This document shows positions 12,012 to 24,927 of a stretch of 64,000 nucleotides of DNA, one piece after another (the first letter of the stretch is position 1; each line of letters begins with the position of its first letter). Under the pieces are notes generated by a model. The model saw only the letters and a list, made by a program, of their open reading frames with translations. It did no database searches and was not told the DNA's origin. Source of the stretch: Paramarasmius palmivorus (Eukaryota > Basidiomycota > Agaricomycetes > Agaricales > Marasmiaceae); NCBI GenBank assembly GCA_037176845.1, contig JAYKXP010000023.1:62001-126000 (forward strand), written 5' to 3'. A program made the position numbers and the translations under genes.

Positions 12012-13562
12012 TCACACCATGATTACCTCCACTCCGTTACCTATCTTCTCCTCACTGACCCCTTCACTGCGTGGCATATTCAAGTTCCCAATCGAGTGAA
12101 CATGCCCCTGAGACCGCGTAGTGTTTGTTTCCTCTTGTGATGTTGGCCCACTAGTGAAACGAATGTCGGAGAGAGCATACTGTAGGCTTTCAACGTTCTT
12201 GCCAAGTTTTGCGCGAACCTATAATTAAGGTCGGCGCGATACCCTGGGATTGATGGTGTGAGCGCTTTCGCAACGTTGGGCTGGGTGACCGCTTACTGCA
12301 CAAAGAGTAGAAATGGGAAAAGGATCAAAAGGTGTATCCTCTACGGTGTTCACTACAATCAGATCTACCAGCGTGGTGATTGGGTAGAGCATCCCAGACT
12401 CGAGTCTTCATGAACCATGAGCGATGTACAAGAGAATATCTGGTAACCCGACTTACATTATCCTCGAGACAGATTCTACCACCTTGTCGCTGGAACGAAG
12501 ACCCTGAGCACGACACCGTCGATGAATCCACCAGATTCGACCAGCTACATACCCGGTCAGTCATGAACGACCCGAGATAAGCCATGAAATCTGCACCAGT
12601 GAGAGAGGTCAGAACAAGATTGTTCAGCGAGCTACTAATGTCATATGTGAGGCAAAGATGGTCTCCGACATTATAGAGGACATGGTTCGAGGGCTTGCGT
12701 CTGTCGCTGATGCCGAGTGTCACCAAGACAGTAGTAGTAATGCCAATAGCTGTTAAACATCCAGTGAGCAATTCCAGAGTCGGCGATGATGCCTGAAGAG
12801 GTAAACATACAGTTGACAACAGCCGAGGTTACTGCCAAAGGCACTGCAATTCGTTTGTCGGATCCCCAGATGACATAGCACCGGTGAATCTGCATGAGAT
12901 GAGATTAGATTGTGTGAATGTCGTCTGCGATAGACCGTGATACCCACAAGCAGCCATTCTGCCACGATACTATGTGCTTTTATTAGCTAGAATCTAAAGG
13001 AGAGACCACGATACGCACTTGAGTAGAATAGGAATCATGCCATGAAGTGAACTAGAAGAAACACAAGATGTCAGAGCAGGACATGAACAAAAACAGTTGT
13101 CGCACTGGATAACTGTCTTCTCGGGATCGTGCGTGAAGTACTTCACAAGCGGCTCGTAGTCTCCGGTCTTGACCGTCGTGAAACGTATGACAGAGTCACG
13201 AACGAGGTTTATGGTGTATTCTGCCACAAACAATGTAGATAGCACAAAGAGAACCGTTGTCAGCACAAGATAGATGGTCCCATTGGGCCTTTCGCCTGTT
13301 TTCTCCCGACTACGCATCATAGAGGCATGTCCCGAAGAGTATGACATAGAGGCCTGCCTAGGAATTAATATTGTTTATTGCCATGAGCTGATGGTGGCAC
13401 ACCATATACAAAATACATGGCCTAATGTGTGATCAGCCCAATTAGATATGTTCGGATGATACACAGATGATGCCCGACATACCGAGAGAGTAGAAATTTG
13501 TAGGACGAGGACCTGCGCAGTGGTCAGGACGCGGCGTATTCTTCTTGAGGTGTAGACGACAT
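12012..13562 (-). pseudogene. 7TM membrane protein family, copy B (disrupted)
   Basis: Start MSSTPQEEYAAS at 13562 and stop at 12012. The order of segments matches copy D closely: AMYFVYG, GLYVILFGTCLY, MMRSREKTGERPNGTIYLV, VLFVLSTLFVAEYTINLVRD, QIHRCYVIWGSDKRIAVPLA, YDISSSLNNLVLTSLT, AGRIWWIHRRCRAQG, LESGMLYPITTLVDLIVVNTV and VRAKLGKNVESLQYALSDIRF. At least three frame breaks are seen: one base missing after YAAS (about 13525), two missing between CLY and MMR (about 13318-13323), and one extra just before VRAKLG (about 12222-12226). Copy D is intact at the latter two sites, and at the first it keeps the base B lacks (its own N-terminal frame difference lies a few codons upstream), which makes decay of B the simplest reading. 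Confidence 0.7.
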
Positions 13563-16153
13563 GGTCGTAACGGCGAGAGAAGCGAAGCGAAGTAGAACCT
13601 TCTTCAACCTCTCCCGTACCAGCGGAGCGCGGACGAATCGGGTCTATTTTTGCATCACGCTTGATGATGGACCTCGATGATGGACAGATGAATTCTGTAA
13701 AGGCCGGGAGGCTGCGCGATAACAGAGATAAGGACAACATGACATTGGGGTTTCACAAGGGCGACTGAATGAAGATGGTGATGAAAAGCGGTAGTGTGGG
13801 ATTGCAGGTGGACCATGACGCCGCTTCTTCTTGTAGCATATACTATACCTATAGCAAGAACAGAGTTAGGTGGAGAACGGACTTCTTGTCGGCTTTCACA
13901 CACCAGACGAGAGAATCAGGTGTTTGTAGAGGGCAAACGTTTAATGTATCACCTTCCTCAATTGCCAATACCTAGCAACCACGGCATCAGCTCTCATATC
14001 CGATACAACAACCCTCGGAAATAGTGCTTACTCTACAGCAGCTGGGAATTGCAAAGGATAACCTCGGGCTAGACCAACCCAGCTTGCATGGGGGTCCAAC
14101 ATGCTGCAGGCAATAGCTCCTCCACGCTCCCGATCGATAGTACTCCAGCAGTATCCACCGCTTATTGAACCCGGGCTCATTGCACTATGAGATTTGATAC
14201 ATGTAAGGGGATATTGTGATGAGATCTCCAGTGAGCTGTAGAACAGCCATTGTTCATCACTCAACTACTTGGTTTGGTCGGAATGCTATGGATAGAAGAG
14301 GACTGCGGGCTCACACAGAATGTGGAAATGAATCACTGTTCCTTGATATTCGGGATCTGGTCATAGCGCATCGCATCTGGGACCTGCCTTCAACTTGAAC
14401 AACCGTATCCCATCTCGTGTCGTTGCTGGTGAAGAGTGACCCAGAGGTACACTTTCTGACAGTCCGTAACGGTGACCACAAGCCGGCTTTGCTCAGAAGG
14501 CCTTTGAGCGTGAGGGATGGTATTGGGAAACCGATCCGGTCGAAAATCTCTGGGTTCCGGGAAAGGGTTAGAAAGAAGACGATAACGGGGAAGATTAGCC
14601 CACATACATATCCTCGAACATTCCAGAGACCCTTGACCGTCACTGAACTATAGTCCCCTTGTATCTTCAAATTGTAGACAAAGGTTGAACAACAGGCCCT
14701 GTATGAACGTTGTCGGTGTTGTGTGAGGATCTCACGTAAAATTCCAGACTTTTCTTCTTCATATTCTCAATGTTCTCCACGAGTCACCGGTGAGCTTTTC
14801 TTCCCTTTGAGCCAGACAGCGCAGAGCTGATCGAGTCTAGGTTTGTGGTGGTAGAGGCAAGACATAGCTGGCATCGGCGTTTATTCCGGATCCTTGGTTC
14901 TTCTCTTCCATCATGACCTCGCCCAAAGCACTAGCACTCTTCCGCGATATTAACACACGACTGTTACCCAGTAATCATCCAATTTCCACGCAGAGTCCCC
15001 CAACGATTCACCTGTCCCTTGTCGCGGGTCCTCTTACTGGCGCCTTTATCTTCGAAGAGAATCAATGAGCTCAAGCCCTCTCGTCCTTCGGTCTTTTTAA
15101 CACATACCTTCCATAGTGCATCCTGAACGAAGTTTACTGGGAAGAAAGACTAGTTCAGGGCCGAGAACAAGGAGCTAGTTTCTGAACCGTCGGTGAGAGC
15201 TTGTGCAGAAGATATGGATGGGAGACAAAATAGAGGACCGGCGACCAAAACTATCTCGTGCGTGCTTATCCCTTTAGAGGTGACTTGGGAAACTCATTGT
15301 ACTTGTTCATAGTCCTCGCGTTTGAACGGCCCAGATCGTGGCGAAAGCCTCCAGCACTACTACAAGTACACATGAAAGCCTGTACCTGGTTCGTCACTGT
15401 ATATTCATGGCACCTACCACAATAGGCGATGAATCGTCTGGCAAAAATGGTATTCAAACCTCCATACACCCCGACTCACTATCTTTTAACACTTTCGAGC
15501 AGGTTCTTTGAGTCTTCTTCACTACTAGATGGTCTTCCTCCTCGCCTTTCGCTTACATAACATCCGGCCAAGTGTCTTGACAAGATGACGGGGCTTGGTT
15601 TGTACAGTGCCAGCAAAGAAGCACTCCATACTTCGAACTGGTGCCTTGATTTATACCTCCCGAAAAAACTCGCAGTTCAAGATTCACGAATCGAAGCCAA
15701 GCACGAACTTCTGGAGAAGGTTCATGGCGGTGAGGAAGAGAGAAGTAGTCTACACGTAGACAAGCAGAGGATAGAGGTCGGGGTAATCGAATAGGGTACG
15801 AATGAAAGAGAAAAGACGCGAAATGCGTCGTCGATGTAAAGTAGATCGAAAATGGAAACGCCTCGTGTACGACACGAGGTGATATGGGTCCGCGGAGACT
15901 AACGAAAAGATTTTTAAATGAAATACTCAACACTTTTGCTCTTGCTCGTGGCTCTTGCTCGACTATCGCTCTTGAGGCTCGCGCTCGCGGTGAGTATGAG
16001 GTGGGGGAAAAGAAGAAGGAAGATAATAATTCTGACAGCTGTCTACGAGAAAGAGAGCACGGTGGTCCGTGCGCGATACAAACTGCCAACAACAAGATCA
16101 AGATATACCGAATGTGAGTGATAAGATTGACCATTTTAAGAAAGCTTTGACTC
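13563..16153. other. Intergenic, no supported gene
   Basis: Large gap between copies B and C. Frames around 14028-14670 and 15553-16134 give low-complexity or motif-less proteins. A GCTCTTGCTCG-like imperfect repeat sits at about 15937-15990, and a small hairpin (CCTCGTGT / ACACGAGG) at about 15871-15889. I see no gene I can defend. Confidence 0.4.
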
Positions 16154-16155
16154 TA

Positions 16156-16697
16156 CAGTGCCGGAAGTCACATCACGGTACGCGGGTTTAGTGTAAACAG
16201 GCAAAAATAAAACTTTTTTTCTGCAATAGCACAGGTCAGTCTTTTGGATCGAAAACATGATGAAAGGAAAGCTAATACCCATAGGTAACTAGGGTGTAAA
16301 CCACTAGTGGCTGGGGTGAGGTTTGACCTTGACCGACCTCAGAAAAGTGAAACACCTTCCTTTTTAGGTATGTAACGCGTGACTGTGACTACCAAATCGG
16401 GAAGTAACAGTCACTCTATCAGCAGCCAAGGCAGCGAGGGCGACCTCTTATATCACGGATTTGCATTTTTACTACTATCGACCAACTCTAGGAACTCATT
16501 GGGACCAAAAACACCCGATTCTGGGAGGGTCGAGGTCGGGTTGACCCTCAAAAAAGTGAAACACCGTGGGAAAAAATCCAAACTCATCGTCAATCGCATT
16601 TTTTCATTAGGTTTCTATACTAATCCAAAAAATTTCCATCGGTTGTGTACAAAATTCGCCCAAAAACGACGTGTCAGTGAAGTGACTTCCGGCACTG
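16156..16697. mobile_element. Tc1/mariner-like MITE with TA flanks
   Basis: Perfect 16-base terminal inverted repeats: CAGTGCCGGAAGTCAC at 16156-16171 and its complement at 16682-16697. Each is bordered immediately outside by TA (16154-16155 and 16698-16699), the expected Tc1/mariner target-site duplication. Similarity extends inward a few more bases (xTCAC). The 542-bp interior has no transposase frame. It contains an internal direct repeat around AAAAGTGAAACACC (about 16343 and 16548), and short palindromes (GTGACTGT/ACAGTCAC near 16380-16414; GAGGGTC/GACCCTC near 16525-16549). This fits a non-autonomous element mobilised in trans. No second copy was noticed in the window. Confidence 0.8.
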
Positions 16698-16699
16698 TA

Positions 16700-17271
16700 C
16701 GCCCATTCTCACTTCGAACAGCGGGACACCATCGAACGTAAACCCTCGGGTGCAGCATGAGAGTTCGCCAGGCTCTCGTCACCTGCGGAGGACCAATCCC
16801 AAGTGATGCGCACACCGATTCGGATGGGCCGGCTGATCTCCATGATCCTGAGCGCTTCGTCGTAGGTATAAAAGGAATTGAAATTGAAGTTTCTGGTTTG
16901 GGTCCGAAAATGAGGTGGAATGAGTGAAGGAAAGGACTCTGAGAGAGAGAAGGTGAATCTATGAGTATAACAAGGGTAGAAAGGTTGGAATGAGATGACA
17001 ACTTTGGGCCTATGACCACGCCCCTTCTCCTACGTTCAACCATCTTCCATCACCACTCCATCCAACCCTTCCACAGCGGCTGGCCTCACTAGGTCTATAT
17101 ACCGTTCTTGAGATTCGTTGCCGAATTCAGATTGCAATGATTCTGTAGCATCAAATAATGTACATATAAAGACGAGTATTTCTGCTTTCTGTATTCAGCC
17201 ATGAATAAATAGCTGTATACACGAACACGAAATCAGCCTGTGGTGACCAACCCACTACGAATCGAGAAAGG
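16700..17271. other. Intergenic, no supported gene
   Basis: Between the MITE and the 3' end of copy C. The minus-strand frame at 16615-17043 overlaps the MITE end and shows no domain. Confidence 0.45.
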
Positions 17272-18809
17272 CTATACGGACACGACCTCGCCTTTCCCTG
17301 AACTATCGTCCTTCCGCTCCTTATCTCCTTCATTTTCCAAGACAGAATGCCCCATGGATAACACAGTGACATGCGCTTGGGATTTAGTATCACTTGCACC
17401 TTCCCCGGGCGTTAGACTGCTGGCAAAGTGGATATCGGAGATGGCCTGCAAAGTGTCTGCGCTCTTCCCGAGCTTCGCCCGAACCATGATCAGTGTTGGT
17501 GCGATTCCCTATCGAAAGAACGTCAGAATACTAAGGTTTGGACAGGTTGATCAGCGTACAGCGCTCAGGATAACCAAGGGATAGCCATTGAATGGGATTG
17601 GAGCAACGTTCGCTATGATCATGTCCACCGCGGTCGCGACCGGGTAAATGATACCCGACTCGAGTCTGCCTCGAAGGTCAGCACCAAACCTACTTATTTA
17701 TTTCAAAAAAGCAGACCCACATTATTCTAAAGACCGATTCAACGAATCTATCGCTCGCCCGTGTCCCTTGTTTGCGAACCTGCCGGTGCATCCACCATAT
17801 ACGTCCAGCTAGGATTATATCAGCTAGCCTTTGGTGATAGCATCGGTGAATGGAATACCAGTGAGAGATGTCATAAGAAGATTATTGATGGTACTGGTGA
17901 TCTTGTATGCAAAATCAACAGTGTCACCAGTGGCGAACAGTACATGCTTGCTCGCGTCAATGAAGCTAACTGAACACATTAGTGCAGCAACAAGTCCTAG
18001 AGCTGGGATCATAGAATGGGTAAATCGTACTTCACCGAGGCTTGTAAAAGACACACCGTTTACCACCACCGAGGACACTATCAACGGGACGGCGACTCTT
18101 TTGTTGAAGCTCCAGATGACATAGCAGCGTTGGATCTATAATACCACAGTTAGTGATGGTCTCTGACAAAAACATGTTAGATAGAACGAACGATCATCGC
18201 TTCTGCCACGATACTACGTAGTGTGTCAGCCGAAATAGGTGGGAGCGGTTATAGATGCACTTAATAAGGACCGGAATCACGTAGCTCAACGTACTAGAAG
18301 TGGCAAACAGTGAGTGCAGTGATATGAAGCAAGGGGTTTGCTTACTAGAGAACCGTCCTTTGAGTGTCTTGGGTCAAGTACTCGATCAGCGGCTCAGCAT
18401 CTCCGGTCTTCACCACAGCAAAACGAACAACAGAGCCTCGGACGTTTAGAGCAGTGAAAACCACAACGCAGACCGTTGATAGTGCGAAGAGAACCGTCGT
18501 CATAGCAAGATAGAACTTCTCGCTGACTTGTTCCGAACGACTTCGCGTCATGTAGAGATATGTTCCAAAGAGCATGGCATATATACCTGGACCATAAATC
18601 ATGAAAGGTCTCGACATATCATCGTTGCTTTGAATGACATACCGTAGATGAAGTACATCGACTAGCATTCCCCAATTCGCGACTAACCGTTAGTCATACT
18701 ACCTGAATCGAATGCCGAATAGACGTACCGTCAGGGTTGTAATCCCAGCTAAGATGGTCTGCTCGACAGTGAGTTCGGAAGCAACATCTGCCGGAATCGT
18801 TGACGACAT
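17272..18809 (-). CDS. 7TM membrane protein family, copy C (intact)
   Basis: The best-preserved array member. Start MSSTIPADVASELTVEQTIL at 18809, stop at 17272, and every exon joins in phase through short GT-AG introns. Segments in order: SMYFIYG, GIYAMLFGTYLYMTRSR, a helix LAMTTVLFALSTVCVVVFTAL, VVKTGDAEPLIEYLTQDTQR, YTLSYVIPVLIK, NIVAEAMI, IQRCYVIWSFNKRVAVPLIV, LGLVAALMCSVSFID, DFAYKITSTINNLLMTSLT, AGRIWWMHRQVRKQ, LESGIIYPVATAVDMIIANV, and GIAPTLIMVRAKLGKSADTL with a hydrophilic C-terminal tail rich in E, K and D. This gives seven predicted helices with an extracellular N-terminus likely. No named domain is recognised. Ligand, transport activity and partners are unknown. Confidence 0.75.
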
Positions 18810-20901
18810 CCCTATAACGCAGAGAAAAGGAACTGAAAGAGATACCGTCAGGCCAGCCGGGTACTTTATACATTGGAGCAAATACATACCGTTTGACGAA
18901 TAATAGTTCTCATCCGAGTTGCGGCCCAGTGATATGCGTAACTCTGGTAACGAAGCTCGCAAACGTAAAACATGAGGGCTTGCGGAGCAAGTGGAGTATG
19001 ATACGAATGGAATTATGAACCGAAGTAAAGGAGACTGGAAAAAGCAAGGAGCAGAACTCCCAGGACGCCAGAACCCCCGGCGCTCCCCAAACTGTACCAT
19101 TCCGTAACCTTCCTTAACTTACCCAAATCAAACGCGGTTAGAGTTTCAAGTTGGGGTGCCTATAAAAACCGTCCGAAGTTCATCTTTCAATCTGGCTATA
19201 CTGAGGGCTTGCCTGATTATCACTGTGTCACCATCAATACGTAGAGCAGACTTCTGACTCATCCATGGGCTAGTATTAGGGACCGGTCCTAGCCGTTTTA
19301 AGCGCTCAGATGCAGTGATCAATACAGTAGGTACTCCGTGTGTGAAGCACGAGAACAACTGCTCCGGCCTTCATCAGATTCATTGCTGGAAAATACTGTT
19401 GATTTTCGCACCGGCGAACCTAGACTTTTCGGCTTTTGGCCAGTCTTCCACAAATAGATGCATCGCACACTTTACTTTGAGGTATCGAAACCGGTAGTGA
19501 CCAAAGTAATTGAGGATAGGTCGATTTGCCGCTGATAGTGGTTCTTTGGATGTATTACTTCACCCCGCAGACCGAGCTGTATATCCATCTGGAACATGCG
19601 AGCTCTCGGGATTCATTCAGATTGGAGCCCGCGAAGTGAGATTTCGTATCTATTGAGCAAAGTTTATCAAGAACACAGGACCGGTAGGGATTGGTGTATT
19701 CACGCAAAGCTCACCTAGCCCTCCACGAGGACCTCGCAGATACAACATCACATCCGATCCTACCCAAGTTTCCCCTTGACTCTTTACGAGTTCGGATTTA
19801 TCCGGAGTCGTTCTTTATCCCTGCAGCCTTATTTTTTTGGACGCTTCCCACGCCCTCTCATTGGTCGTTCAAAGGCGACGCGATTCCCGCGGTTGTCAGA
19901 CCTGCCAAACGTATTGCATCATACTGTACCTTCCGGTTCCTTAGTTCCCCTTCGGTTCCCCTCAAAAAAATGTACATACCACTGTACTGCTCTCTTCAGT
20001 CATGCGATGCATAAACCTTTTTTAATACTACTGAGTCCTTTATCCAAGTCTGTATGAAGAACATAATATTTCCAAAGCAGTAATTGGTGTCATGTGACGA
20101 TCCCTGGCAGGGATCGTCACATGACACCTGCACCTTCTTCCGAAACCATGATTCTGAACTTGAACTTGCCAACATTAAATTCCTTCTTGATTCTCTTCAT
20201 TCCACACTGAGCCTGTGAGGAGTCAGCCAAAGGCTGACGACGAGCAGGCTGAAATATGGAACATACTTCCCTTCTTTTCTATTGAAAATTTGTCAAAATT
20301 CAAAGCCGAACGAGTATATGTCGGCGGAGTCTGCCGACCCACTCCTGCTAGTGAATACAATGCCACTATAACCTGATTGATATCCGACGAGGTAAGAGTA
20401 GCGAATGGTGACGATGTCGGGAAGGTTGAAGAAAAGAGGCGCGACAGATGTTGAGTGCGCCAGGTATTGCGAGATTTGAGATTTATTCGCCCCTACCAAC
20501 CTACAAGATTTCCCGTTCCATGACCAACCCATTGAAGCGAAATCCAATTCGACTTCTTCCTGTTCCATGGAGCCGCCCACCAGGACCAGCCTCTACCTCA
20601 AATGGCCTTTTTTTCTCCCCATTTCGACTTGCAAACTTGCTCGAGTTAAATTTCGGAGCTGATATGGAGGGTAGAGAAGAACGTTAATACAAAGTGATGG
20701 GGTTCGCTGGTTGAGAACTACTCGTTTCCGAGTTATCGCCGAGGGGATACTGTGTCACATGAGGAATGATCTCGACTTCGCTCTATAGTGTACACCACGC
20801 GAGTAAAAGGTGGAATACGAGTCATTTATCATACTACGATTGTAAGACGACAGAGGAACTATAAAGAGGCTCAAGGAAAAATAAAAACAAAAGCTATGCC
20901 G
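18810..20901. other. Intergenic, no supported gene
   Basis: Upstream region of copy C. It includes the 43-nt palindrome at 20086-20128 (separate entry) and a small GTCAGCC/GGCTGAC hairpin near 20221-20237. Translated frames are motif-less. Confidence 0.45.
20086..20128. repeat. Palindrome: perfect 20-bp arms, 3-nt loop
   Basis: GGTGTCATGTGACGATCCCT at 20086-20105 is followed by GGC and then by its exact complement at 20109-20128. As DNA it could extrude a cruciform; as RNA it would be a very stable hairpin. It sits in a gene-free stretch between copies C and D. A minimal inverted-repeat element or recombination scar is possible. Confidence 0.85.
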
Positions 20902-22501
20902 TCAGACAGGCACGATTACCTCCTTTCCTTTATCCAGTCGCTCTTCACTTCCTCCTCCGCTCCCTGGTACCTTTCCAAAGTCTCCAATTATGTGAGCATG
21001 CGTTTGAGACGTCTCAGCACTTGGTTCGGCCTGTGATACCGGCTCCGGAGTGGTAAAGTGAATCTCAGAAATAGCATACTTTAGGCTGTCGGTAGTGTTG
21101 CTCAGTTTCGCGCGCACCATCATCAAAGTTGGTGCAATTCCCTAATATATCGCATTAGACCTACCATCGTGTCATTGAGTAGGTCCGACGACTTACCGCA
21201 CAGAGAGTACAGATTGGGAAAAGATCAAAAGGCGGGTTCTCCACGGTGTTCATTATGATCAGATCTACGGACATGGTGATTGGGTAGAGCATTCCAGATT
21301 CGAGTCTTTTGAGACAATGAGCGGCGTATAAGAAGGACGTAAAAGCGAGCGACATTATCTTAGCAACTGATTCAATCGCATTATCATTCGTGTAGATACC
21401 GTGAGCGCGGCCTTGTCGACGGATCCACCAGATACGACCAGCTACGGGTTCAAAGATTCAGAAAACTGGCCCAGCAGAAGGCGCAGAGTCACGCACCGGT
21501 GAGAGACGTCAAAACGAGGTTGTTCACAGCGCTGCTAATGTCGTACGTGAGACAAAGATGGTCTCCAACGTTGTAGAGAACACGATTTCGAGGAATACGG
21601 CTGTCACTTATGCTAATTGTGACCAAAGTTACTGTAGCAAGTCCCATTGCTTCAACCCGCCCCACTGATAAGTAACAAGAGTCATGTTTGGTATAAGATA
21701 GCGCACCATTTACAATAACTGAGGTTACTATTAAAGGCACGGCGACTCGTTTGCTAGAGCCCCAGATCAGGTAGCATCGATGGATCTGCAAGGCCCAATG
21801 TCAGATCATGCGGTGGTGGAAGTGAGTAGCACTGACGAGCATCCATTCAGCTGCAATACTGGCACCTTCGTCAGTCAAGCGGAGGAAAAGCCCCTGGCCC
21901 ATACGTACTTGAGCAGGACTGGAATGCCCCCAAATAGCGAACTAAAAAGCAGGCAGTCAGACGAATATAAGATATCAGTAGAAATCCGGCTTACTGAGTA
22001 ACCGTCTTCTCCGTATCATGAGTGAAGTACTTGTCGAGTGGCCCGTAATCTCCAGCCTTGACTGCCGTGAAACGGATGATAGAGTCACGAACGAGATTGA
22101 TAGTGTTGACCACCACAAAGATCGTGGCTAGTACAAAGAGCACCACCGTGAGCACAAGATAGATGTTGCCGTGGAATCTTTCGCCGACTTTCTCCCGGCG
22201 ACGCATCATGTAGATACACGTCCCAAAGAGTATAACGTAGAGCCCTAGCAGGAGTTGACCTGAGTTAACATACGTCGTGCTCAAGGGTGATCCAGACGCA
22301 CCGTATATAAAATACAAGGCCTGCCAGTAGGATTTAGCAGTCAGATCGATCTAAACGCTTCATAAGTGCAAGACATACCGATAGAGTAGCAATCGGTGTG
22401 ACGATGACTAATGGAACAGTAAGAGAGGGAGCGTACACTTCCTGGGCGTTGAAGACATATCGATACGACGAGGGAATGGAAGCGAGAAGAAAGATATGCA
22501 T
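20902..22501 (-). CDS. 7TM membrane protein family, copy D (intact)
   Basis: Reads in phase from MHIFLLASIPSSYRYVF at 22501 to a stop at 20902. Segments in order: EVYAPSLTVPLVIVTPIATLS, ALYFIYG, GLYVILFGTCIYMMRRREK, a helix LTVVLFVLATIFVVVNTINLV, VKAGDYGPLDKYFTHDTEK, SLFGGIPVLLK, NIAAEWML, IHRCYLIWGSSKRVAVPLIV, MGLATVTLVTISISD, YDISSAVNNLVLTSLT, AGRIWWIRRQGRAHG, LESGMLYPITMSVDLIIMNTV, GIAPTLMMVRAKLSNTTDSL and a charged tail ending VIVPV. The start is unusual. Compared with copy B, the expected ATG (MSST...) at about 22460 is out of frame by one missing C, and only the upstream ATG at 22501 restores the frame. Most similar to copy B among the array members. Function unknown. Confidence 0.72.
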
Positions 22502-24927
22502 AGTCCAGCTTTTTGTATGAGAGCGGCTAGCAAACTTGCTCCGTCTCCTGTTTTAGAATCATGTTTGATGCTGATGGTTTTCGATGATTAAAAGCAGGGC
22601 TATAGCCTGGAATGAGGGAGCGCCCAGTCACGCCGGAACGCGGGAGTGTCTGACGGCAAACTGACCGACACAGCACCAGTTCGGGTGCATATGCATCTTT
22701 AGAGCAAAAAAGCGAGTTTGCTGATAGAACCTGAGTATTGCGTACCAACGATAAGGTATTCGGATGCATGAATCAATCACATCTTTCTGGAGTACATCAA
22801 TCAGAGGTTTATCGTACTTTTTTTAGGAAAACAAGTACCCTGAGGTCATGCCGAGTGCGCGCATCCTTATGCGAGAGATCTGTCAAGGAAGTTGTAGCAG
22901 GCTTCAAGAACGTCGAGAACCAGACAACTGACCCAGTCGGAAAGAATCGTTGTTTCTGTGACCTGACCAAGGCTTGACTGGGGAATGACGCCTCGATGTG
23001 CATATGATTTTGCGATGACGCGGTGTTCCCTAAGCTGGCTGCTGAAGAAACTGTCAATGTTCAAGAACTAGAGATCCGAGATTCTGCTCGGAAGAGGAAT
23101 AGAGACTCACACAGACCATCATTGCTCCTTGATAATAGGATATCCCATGGCTTTTCTGTACACCGACAGTATCTGGGAGGCCATCTCTTCCCGATGATCG
23201 CATCCGTAGACGTCAGAATCAACTTGGTGATACTAGTATGCCGTCCACGAATGCCCCCTTGCATTGAACATAAATACTGGTACCAGGGCGAGGTGCGACC
23301 GCGATGATACAGCGGAAAAACTGCAGCTCTAGTCTCTAGCTTTCCGAGGTCTTTTGTTGGGTACTGGTACTTGAATAGAATAGGTCGAGACCGTAGTATT
23401 GGATAGTGATGGTTTATGTTGAAGACGTCAGCGTCACGGTGTCCCTTTGTTACCCACCATCATGCATCACCGGCCATCACCATGTCTCACAACTTCAAGC
23501 TTCAAGCAACACGAAGTTTGGAAGCGAGCCCTAGATGATGTCCTCTATCCGGAAAGCGTATAGAGTCTCGGAACCGGCGACTTGGAGAGAAGAAGAGGAT
23601 GTATTGGGTCGGCCTTTCGGTGGTGGGATCAGGCGGTCTTCCCAAGGACCATGCTCAAAGTCTGGTACTCGGCGGATTCCGTTCATTTGAGCAGTCGGCG
23701 GAGAGAGAGAGCGAGCGAGGTCTATGTTGCAATGGGGGAATCGTCACTAGTCCTCGCTTATCCGGTGCGTACACCCACCTTTTTTGTGCCTTTTACATAG
23801 CTCATTTATGTCTCTTGCTGTAGCATTCAGTGAATTACAGGAAAACTTTGATCAACCATACGCACGTCCAATTCGCTATTGTATCAAGTTACACTGGAAC
23901 CTCCTGTATACTATCGCCGACCTTCGAGTAAAAACTTGCTCACACCCTTCGTCCGACCAACTGGTCATCGACCTCAAGGCTTAGATGCAACGTCGCCTTT
24001 GTTCCATCTCAGGCTACCTCACATAGCGAGTACTGCAACCTACGCCTTCTTTCTTGCTCTCACCATACCTTCCCACAATAGATGGTTTCCGGCATGATTT
24101 TCGTATCCGTCATTGGTATGGAATGCTGTGCCTCCTCGATAACGATGTCTCCCTCGCCGTTCGACATAATATCCGGTTCCGATCAATGCTGGACTGGGGC
24201 TATCCAAATCTTCCAGGTATCTGGACAACCTGGTATGTTGTATAAACTGGCGTTCAAGGAGCGATTGAGTCCTCACATACAACCCGCAGCCCTACAACTG
24301 CCTTCGTGCGCACGACACCGTCATAGAAGTTGGGAAAAGCGAAACATGTGCACGCACCGCCAAACAGTGATGTAGATCATGCACAGGTATGTTACTCACC
24401 GTGATGCATCCATGTCATTGGTGTTCAAGACCACCATCGCAGCTCCAAACATTAGTGGAAATACCCAAGGACCTCGGACCTCTCACTTCAAGGCATCGCA
24501 TCTAGTTATACGCTATTCAGACAATCAGAACGGATATTCTCTAGATATGACGATACGTTGCGAGATGGGAAAGTGAGAGCCCCACGTCATTCAGTAACGC
24601 TCCCAAAGTGAGCATCACCTCTGCATATCTTGATGTTTGGAGTTGAACGTTGAACGCTGAGGTCGCGGCGCCACCTCACTCAACTGTTGAAGTTGCAGGT
24701 CTAGTAAATACCGGAACCAACCGTGCCATCATCTCAGTTTTTTGTATACGTTCTAAATCTGCGTTCAGGATGTGCTGGACTTCGTTGCTGTGGTTCAAAT
24801 CACAACAGATACTGAAACCTCTGAATGTTGCATCATGATTATGCACTGATCATCCAGGATGTATGACAGTGCTTCCTGTTATCGCTATAAGGAGGATCGT
24901 TCTGTGTTTTTCATTTCATTCATCTCA
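22502..24927. other. Intergenic, no supported gene
   Basis: About 2.4 kb between divergently oriented copies D and E. Numerous short frames on both strands (for example around 22738-23307 and 24040-24375) carry no recognisable motif. It probably includes the promoters of both flanking copies. Confidence 0.4.

Noticed and set aside
14390..14605. FPEPRDFRPDRF segment resembling a cytochrome P450 PxxFxPxRF motif
   Set aside because: No heme-binding Cys region, no ExxR helix and no neighbouring exons in frame; chance resemblance.
15553..16134. 193-codon minus-strand frame
   Set aside because: Low-complexity Ser/Arg-rich translation over imperfect GCTC repeats; no domain and no consistent splicing.
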